From Planctomycetota bacterium (lineage in GTDB: Bacteria; Planctomycetota; MHYJ01; WSZJ01; JACPWG01), in the NCBI GenBank assembly GCA_016197205.1, contig JACPWG010000111.1, positions 49,776 to 113,775 on the forward strand: a DNA stretch of 64,000 nt. The letters run 5' to 3'. The notes beneath the pieces are model-generated. The model was not told where the DNA came from. It saw only the letters and a program-made list of their open reading frames with translations, and did no database searches. A program made the translations under genes and the position numbers. Shown here piece after piece: positions 59,099 through 64,000 of the stretch (the stretch's first letter is position 1; each line of letters starts with the position of its first letter).

Positions 59099-61534
59099 TT
59101 ATTTTCCCTCCGCCGCTGCGCCGGGCGCCTGCCTGGAGAGCCAGCCGGGATCCACCTGGCCCAGCACCCGGACCGAGTCGATCACCGCCACGCTCGCGGA
59201 CCGGAAGGCGACGCGAAGCGGCCCGGCCCCGATCGTCGTCGGCACTTCGCCCAGGCGCACGCCGTTCAGCTCGACGCCGACGACCCCCTGCTGGGCCTGC
59301 AACGCGACGTGCAGCGTCGGCCGTTCGCCCCGAAGGGGGGCGCGGAAGGACCCGGTCCTCGCGCCGACGATTACCTCCGCCGTGACTTCCGCGTTTGTGG
59401 CGCCCAGCCGGACCGTCGCATCCGGCGAGGCGCCCCCGGCCGAGCGCGACAGCAGGGCCACGGTGAAGTCGAGTCCCGCCAGGGACGGCGCGCGCGGCTT
59501 CACCCCGCCTCCCTTGCGCGCCTGCCGGAACGCCACCAGGCGCACGTCGAACTCCAGCGTGTCCATCGCGCCCAGGACGATGCGGAGCCCGGCCTCGGCA
59601 TTCGGCGAGACGAAAAGCGCCTGCTCTTGCCGCATAAGCTCCGCAAACGGAGAGACGCGCGCCCTCGACAGCCAGTCTTCGTATTGAGGGGCGCTCGAGA
59701 AATCGTAGATCAACTCGACGCGGCCGTCGGGGAAGGGCTGGAGCTTCGCGTGCAGAGTTTTCGCCAAGCGGTCGAGCGGGAGTTGGGCGGGGTCCGGGCC
59801 CGGCCGTCGGCCGGTGGGCTCGGCCGCGGGCGCCGGGCCTCGTCCGGGGTCGACGTTCGCGCCTTGCGCGTCGGGCGGCGCGGCGCGCACGTGGGCGGGA
59901 GCGACCACCGGCTCCCGGGCGGGCGCTTCGGCCGGCGACTCGACCGGTGCGTTGGCGGGAGTCTCCACCGTGCCCTCCACGGGCGTGGCGGCGGCGAGGG
60001 CGCCGGATGCGGGATCGGAGTGGGGCGCATCGGGCGCGTTTGGGGCGACCGTAAGGGCGGGTACTGGCGCGGGCGTGAGAGATGCGGTGCTGCTCGGTGC
60101 GCCCGCGGGTGCGACGGGCGCATCGCCCTCGGCGCCGCGATCCGGGGGCAGGAACACCCTCAGGAGGACGCCGGCGAGCACCGCCGCCGCAACGGCCAGT
60201 GCGAGCAGGGATCCGCGACCGGGGCCGGATCCGGGGCTGGGGGCCGACGCGGGCGGAACGGCGGAGGGCGCCGTGGCGGGAGAGGACCCGGAGGCGCGCG
60301 AAGCGACGCGCAGCGCCGTGGAGGGGACGGTGCGCGAAGACGCGGGCGTAGCGGCCGCGGCCGGCATCGGCCGGGAAAGGGCGAGGGGGCTCGATGCGGG
60401 CGCGCGCGAGGACGAAGAAGCGGGGGCAGGCCTTGCCCCCGAAATACCCGGCGTGGGCAGCCGCAGTGGCCTCCCGGCTTCCCGCGACGCCGGCGCCGGC
60501 CTCGCCAAGGTCGAGGTGGCGACCAGCGAGGGGGATGCGCGACCGGGTTCGCCTGACGCGAGCGGCGGCGCGGGCGGCTGCTCGGGCGGCGGCGCTGAAG
60601 GCTGGGAGGGCGTTGCCGCGGGCCGCGGCGTGCGCGCCGGGCGGAGCACCGCCGGGCCGGGCGCGGGGAGGCCGTCGGACGACGCGCGAACCGCGGCCGC
60701 CGGGCCTTCCAGGCAGGCCCGGCACGCCACGACGAGTTCGGCGGGGGACTGGAAACGGGCCGCGGGCTCTTTCGCCATGAGCCGCTCGACGAGGCCGATC
60801 GTTGAAGCCCCCAGGTCGGCCCGCATCGCCCGCAGGGGCGCCGGCGTCTCGTAGAGGACCTTTTCCAGGACCTCGCCGATGCTGCCGGCAGGGAAGGGTT
60901 CAGCCCCGGAGAGCAGGTGATAGAGCGTCGAACCGAGCGAGTAGAGGTCGGAGCGGATGTCGACCTCGGACGAGTTCCGGATCTGCTCAGGAGACATGTA
61001 CGCCGGCGTGCCGACCGCGGTCCCGGCGGCCGTGAGCGCGGCCGAGCCCTCGGACAACCGGACCAGGCCGAGGTCGAGGAGCTTGACCCGTCCGCTCGCC
61101 GTGAGGACGAGATTCTCGGGCTTGATGTCCCGGTGCACGAGCCCATGGGCATGAATGTAGGCGAGGGCCTCCGCGACCTGCAACGCCAGCTCGAGTACGC
61201 GCCGTTCCGGCATCGGGCCCTCGCGCGCCAACCCCTTCGACAGCGGCTCCCCGTCGACCAGCTCCATGACGAAAAAAAAGCTACCGCCCGCCTCTCCGAA
61301 GTCGTGGGCGTGGACGATCCCCTCGTGGGAGAGGCGCGCGATGCTCCGCGCCTCCTGGAGGAAGCGCTGGCGCGGGACCTCTTCGCCGCACCGCTCGGGG
61401 CGCAGGATCTTGATGGCGACGAGGCGGTTCAGGGAGAGCTGGCGGGCCTTGAAGACGAGGCCGTTTCCTCCCCGTCCGATCGGCTCGAGGAGTTCGTAGC
61501 CCGGAATGGCGACGGGGCCCTGGGCATCCGGCAC
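59099..61534 (-). CDS. Membrane Ser/Thr protein kinase with lectin-like outer domain
   Basis: From the GTG at 61534 the product is 811 residues. The kinase domain (about 10-275) has GRGGNGLVFKA, VAIKIL, HRDIKPEN (134-141) and the activation-loop start DLGLVRL (DLG instead of DFG, seen in some kinases) and should be active. A Pro/Ala/Ser-rich linker follows, then one membrane segment (about 443-463), a second Pro-rich stretch and a beta-rich C-terminal domain (about 590-811; FDVRLVAFRQ, LRVAFRSASVAVIDSVRVLG) that looks like a LamG/concanavalin-type fold. That domain would be periplasmic and may bind a glycan. It is immediately upstream of lpxD. Confidence 0.85.
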   Translation of the reverse strand: MPDAQGPVAIPGYELLEPIGRGGNGLVFKARQLSLNRLVAIKILRPERCGEEVPRQRFLQEARSIARLSHEGIVHAHDFGEAGGSFFFVMELVDGEPLSKGLAREGPMPERRVLELALQVAEALAYIHAHGLVHRDIKPENLVLTASGRVKLLDLGLVRLSEGSAALTAAGTAVGTPAYMSPEQIRNSSEVDIRSDLYSLGSTLYHLLSGAEPFPAGSIGEVLEKVLYETPAPLRAMRADLGASTIGLVERLMAKEPAARFQSPAELVVACRACLEGPAAAVRASSDGLPAPGPAVLRPARTPRPAATPSQPSAPPPEQPPAPPLASGEPGRASPSLVATSTLARPAPASREAGRPLRLPTPGISGARPAPASSSSRAPASSPLALSRPMPAAAATPASSRTVPSTALRVASRASGSSPATAPSAVPPASAPSPGSGPGRGSLLALAVAAAVLAGVLLRVFLPPDRGAEGDAPVAPAGAPSSTASLTPAPVPALTVAPNAPDAPHSDPASGALAAATPVEGTVETPANAPVESPAEAPAREPVVAPAHVRAAPPDAQGANVDPGRGPAPAAEPTGRRPGPDPAQLPLDRLAKTLHAKLQPFPDGRVELIYDFSSAPQYEDWLSRARVSPFAELMRQEQALFVSPNAEAGLRIVLGAMDTLEFDVRLVAFRQARKGGGVKPRAPSLAGLDFTVALLSRSAGGASPDATVRLGATNAEVTAEVIVGARTGSFRAPLRGERPTLHVALQAQQGVVGVELNGVRLGEVPTTIGAGPLRVAFRSASVAVIDSVRVLGQVDPGWLSRQAPGAAAEGK

Positions 61535-61644
61535 GGTTGGTCCCCGGGGAAAGGTGCTGGGGCGGTGCAGCGGGGGGATGCAATTCAAACCCCGGCGCGG
61601 GCGCGAGGTTTCGCGGGATCGAGCTTCCTTCCGCAAGAAGCTCC

Positions 61645-62022
61645 TCAGAACTCGACGAAGCTCCGCTGGAAATGGGAGAGATCGAGCTGCTCTTCTTTCG
61701 GGATCAGGCGAATGCCGTAGAGCTGCATGTCGTCGGCGCCGAAGAGAATGTCGATCGGCCGGCCGTCCGCATCCGCGCCGATCTCGGACAGCACCAGAGC
61801 GCGGATCATGAGAGGGTGCTTCTTTAGCGTACCCTCGAGGACGCAGGCACTGCGGATCCGGTGACGCTTTCCACCGCGCTCCACTACATAGCGCTGCTTC
61901 AGCGGAAACACTCCTCCTGCCGCCGTCGCTCGGTCGGACACGAAGCTGCTCTTCGCCCCCGTGTCGAACAAGGTGTAGAGGCGTTCTTTCCCCACGTGGA
62001 TCGAATCGAAGATCCTTCCCAT
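61645..62022 (-). CDS. Retropepsin-like single-domain aspartic protease
   Basis: The 125-residue protein contains LFDTGAKSSFVSD, the retropepsin active-site pattern DTGA with Asp20. The rest follows the small beta-barrel plan of bacterial retropepsin-like proteins (VLSEIGADADGRPIDILFGA, then GIRLIPKEE). It has no signal peptide. Active enzymes of this kind work as dimers. It has its own promoter (62050-62078). The next gene on the same strand, 110 bases on, is the membrane Ser/Thr kinase. Confidence 0.75.
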   Translation of the reverse strand: MGRIFDSIHVGKERLYTLFDTGAKSSFVSDRATAAGGVFPLKQRYVVERGGKRHRIRSACVLEGTLKKHPLMIRALVLSEIGADADGRPIDILFGADDMQLYGIRLIPKEEQLDLSHFQRSFVEF

Positions 62023-62049
62023 GCTGCACCTCCTCGGCTCGAAACCTGT

Positions 62050-62078
62050 ATTCTAGCCGTCCCTCCGACGCCGCGCAA
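62050..62078 (-). promoter_or_regulatory. Sigma-70-type promoter for the retropepsin-like gene
   Basis: On the minus strand TTGCGC (62078-62073) and TAGAAT (62055-62050) are spaced by 17 bases, about 30 bases before the ATG at 62022. Confidence 0.6.
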
Positions 62079-62129
62079 GGCCGGGCGCCGAATGTCGCGG
62101 GTGCGGGGGGCCAGTCGCGCGCGGCGTCC

Positions 62130-62705
62130 TCATGCCTCGAACCGCTCCCGGACGCGTTCGACCACCTCGGGCCAGCTCCGGGCGCGAACCGCGTTGGGCG
62201 GGATCGGTCCTTGATTGTACGGCCAATCCACCAGGATCACGCGTTCGCACGCCTGCGCGAGCGCCTCGATGCTGTGCCAGTTGTCCTCCACGAAGACCGG
62301 CAGCCCGTGCGTGCGAGCGTAGCGCGACTTGTCCGCGGTGTTCGTGAACTCGAGCGCGTCGTAGGCGAGGCCGTGCCGCGCCAGCCACTCCCGCGTGAGG
62401 CCCGGCAGGGACGCCTTCCAGCCGCGGTAGGTGACGATGTGCACTTCCCAGCCGCCGCGGCGGAGCGCGGCAAGACCGTCGACGGCGCCGCGCATCGGCT
62501 CGGCCCGGTCGAAGATCTCGGTCTCGTGGAAGATGTGGTCCACCTGCGCGGTCGTCAGCCCCGTCCACTCCTCCATGTCGTACCCGCGGAGCGCGTCGAT
62601 CGGAATCCGCCGGCCGTGCAACTCTTGCATGATCCGGAGGAAGGACTCCGCCGTTTCGGCCAGCACGCCGTCGAGATCGACACCAATCTTTTTTTTCTGC
62701 GACAT
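62130..62705 (-). CDS. HAD-family 5'-nucleotidase-like phosphatase
   Basis: From the ATG at 62705 the product is 191 residues. HAD motifs are present: GVDLDGVLAET (nucleophile Asp), VHIVTYRG (motif II Thr), a Lys near FTNTADKSRYA, and VFVEDNWHSIEAL (motif IV acidic pair). The small helical cap and length fit the 5'(3')-deoxyribonucleotidase/YqfW-like group. Three Lys codons directly after MSQ are encoded by a run of eight T on the plus strand. It follows the YdjM-like gene by 11 bases. The substrate is unknown. Confidence 0.85.
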   Translation of the reverse strand: MSQKKKIGVDLDGVLAETAESFLRIMQELHGRRIPIDALRGYDMEEWTGLTTAQVDHIFHETEIFDRAEPMRGAVDGLAALRRGGWEVHIVTYRGWKASLPGLTREWLARHGLAYDALEFTNTADKSRYARTHGLPVFVEDNWHSIEALAQACERVILVDWPYNQGPIPPNAVRARSWPEVVERVRERFEA

Positions 62706-62716
62706 CGAAGGCTCGC

Positions 62717-63466
62717 TCAACCGGGGAGCCGGCTCATGAGGTGATAGGTCGCGGCGACCGAGGCCGCCGAGAGGAGGGCCAGGAGCGCAAGGTCGCGGGC
62801 CATTCGCGAGGCGGGGACCGCAAGCGACCCGTCGCGCGCCTCGCGCAGGCGTCGCGCGGCGACGTACCAGGGGAGGAAGATGCCGCCCTCGAGGAAAAAC
62901 CCGCGGAGCGTGCCCGGCGAGCGGACCAGCTCCGCGAGGTCGGCGAGGGAGACCGCGTAGTACGCGCTCGGGACGAGCGGCCAGGGGGAGCGGAAGCGCC
63001 GGTCCGAGAAGGGCCAGAGGAAGGGGAGGCCGGCCCCGTCCGCCATGGCCCAGTCGAGCGCCGGGTGGAGCGCGACCGCGAGGACGAGCGCCGGGGCGAA
63101 GGCGAGCGGCGCCCGCGGGAGGCCGCTGCGGCCGCACGCGAAAAGAAAAAGTCCGGCTGCGAGCGCGAAGACGAGCGTGTGCGTGAGTCCGCGATGCGCG
63201 TCGACGCCGCCCGCGACGTTGAGAAACGCGACGCGACGCTCGCCGGCCAGGGGCATGAGGATGGAATCGATATCCGGAAGGACGGCACCGAGGACGAAGA
63301 GCCACGGCCAACGGCGGGCAAGCGCGGCACCCGGGCCGGTGGCGTCGTCGCGGCGCGGCGCCGGCGCGTGCGCGTGCGCCCCGGCGCCCCCTCGGGGGAC
63401 GAACGCGCACCGGACCGCCTCGTAGACGGCCAGGGCGACGAGGCCGTGGCCGACGGGAGAGGACAT
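62717..63466 (-). CDS. YdjM/PF04307-type membrane protein (second)
   Basis: From the ATG at 63466 the product is 249 residues. The family pattern appears as SPVGHGLVALAVY, then GAVLPDIDSIL and AHRGLTHTLVFALAAG, with LHPALDWAMADGAGLPFLWP further on. A His/Ala-rich loop (GAGAHAHAPAPRR) is inserted before the first core segment. About five membrane segments are present. It is only distantly similar to the gene at 55383-56330 and sits between the RnfC-like gene and the HAD gene. Confidence 0.85.
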   Translation of the reverse strand: MSSPVGHGLVALAVYEAVRCAFVPRGGAGAHAHAPAPRRDDATGPGAALARRWPWLFVLGAVLPDIDSILMPLAGERRVAFLNVAGGVDAHRGLTHTLVFALAAGLFLFACGRSGLPRAPLAFAPALVLAVALHPALDWAMADGAGLPFLWPFSDRRFRSPWPLVPSAYYAVSLADLAELVRSPGTLRGFFLEGGIFLPWYVAARRLREARDGSLAVPASRMARDLALLALLSAASVAATYHLMSRLPG

Positions 63467-63471
63467 CGCGG

Positions 63472-64000
63472 CTACCCCGCCTCGATCAGGACGTGGGTCC
63501 CGACATCCCGCACCACCCCGGAGAGGCTGGCGAAGATCCGGGCGCCGAGCGCGCCCTTCGGGATCTCCCCGACGAGGTCTCCGGCCGTGACGCGGTCGCC
63601 CGGCCGGACCACGGGGGTCGCGGGCGCGCCGAGGTGTTGCGAGAGCGGAATTCGAACGCGCGCGGGGTTCACGTTCATTTCGACCATCGGCGCCGGGTGA
63701 TCGTATTCCGACAATCCGAGCCGCATCGTGACCCGCGCGACCGGCGTCTTGCGATCGTGGAAGGCCTTCGGAACCGGGCGCTGGGTCTCGGTCGTGACCT
63801 TGAACGCGCGCCGCTGCAAATCTTTTTTTCGAGGCTGGATGATCCGGCGCGGCGAGAGATTCATCGGGCAGGCCAGGAGGTCGCACACCCCGCACTCGCA
63901 GCACAGGAGTTCGTCGACGGCCTTCGTCTCCTCGAACCCCGTGCTCCACGCCCCCCACCGCATGACCATGTGGGGGCGGATCTGGTGGCCGAGCAGATAG
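63472..64000 (-). CDS. RnfC/PduS-like iron-sulfur protein (partial, C-terminal part)
   Basis: The frame is open to the right edge, so only the last 175 or so residues are visible. They include CCECGVCDLLACPMNLSPRR, a 4Fe-4S ligand set of the RnfC/PduS type, and a C-terminal barrel-sandwich part (VRPGDRVTAGDLVGEIPKGA, then GVVRDVGTHVLIE). RnfC is the NADH-facing subunit of the Rnf complex, and PduS is a cobalamin reductase of propanediol microcompartments; the LSPRR ending of the cluster motif resembles PduS. Neighbouring genes off the edge would decide. A run of seven T encodes Lys-Lys. Confidence 0.8.
   Translation of the reverse strand, partial: YLLGHQIRPHMVMRWGAWSTGFEETKAVDELLCCECGVCDLLACPMNLSPRRIIQPRKKDLQRRAFKVTTETQRPVPKAFHDRKTPVARVTMRLGLSEYDHPAPMVEMNVNPARVRIPLSQHLGAPATPVVRPGDRVTAGDLVGEIPKGALGARIFASLSGVVRDVGTHVLIEAG

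Overview
The window is a high-GC chromosomal segment (roughly 70 percent G+C by eye) from a Gram-negative, flagellated bacterium. A deep-branching planctomycete or a close relative is my best guess. The clues are several zinc-ribbon/Ser-Thr-kinase/WD40 proteins, a Gly-rich secreted protein with a YLYVLRG-type core, lpxD (lipid A), FlbD and MotA/MotB, and intergenic DNA packed with short dispersed hairpin repeats. No rRNA, tRNA, CRISPR array, transposase or phage gene was found.

Layout. 1-8.3 kb: the tail of an upstream gene, a secreted DxxGxDxY-repeat protein, a small membrane protein, a collagen-like secreted protein, a long AT-richer regulatory region with a perfect dyad, and a MerR-type regulator overlapping a large TPR-like membrane protein. 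8.5-29.7 kb: the flagellar island. A histidine kinase and a sigma-54 activator come first, then fliE, a small FliF-N-terminus-like gene, fliF and fliG. These are followed by fliH, fliI, an unknown gene, fliJ, a MotE-like gene, flbD, motA, motB, fliL, fliN, fliO, fliP, fliQ, fliR, flhB and flhA. GG-N10-GC (sigma-54) promoters can be read in front of fliE and flbD, which fits the kinase/activator pair. 30.3-33.9 kb: pssA and psd (phosphatidylethanolamine synthesis) on the minus strand, divergent from an FtsB/DivIC-like gene, fliM and a second fliN. 34-45.6 kb: a pseudokinase-WD40-GAF-PAS-histidine kinase fusion, a DTW (TapT-like) protein, an MFS exporter overlapping a polysaccharide deacetylase, a Ser/Thr kinase and an M23-like envelope protein. 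45.6-64 kb, almost all minus strand: asparaginase II, a double M16 peptidase, rluB overlapping two paralogous zinc-ribbon membrane proteins, a YdjM-like membrane protein with a nucleotidyltransferase-like protein, lpxD behind a membrane Ser/Thr kinase, a retropepsin-like protein, a HAD phosphatase, a second YdjM-like protein, and an RnfC/PduS-like iron-sulfur protein running off the right edge.

The flagellar genes encode most of the basal body export gate (FliP/Q/R, FlhA/B, FliO), the ATPase complex (FliH/I/J), the MS-ring and C-ring (FliF/G/M/N) and the stator (MotA/B). They do not encode rod, hook or filament. FlhB has lost the conserved NPTH autocleavage motif, a FliF-like N-terminal duplicate sits upstream of fliF, an unrecognised 147-residue protein sits between FliI and FliJ, and FliN is duplicated. 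Together these make the export apparatus the most unusual system in the window. A second theme is an intergenic repeat landscape of at least seven dispersed families. One is a ~200 bp direct repeat that brackets the motA-to-flhA block exactly. All family assignments were made by reading the translations; no database search was possible.
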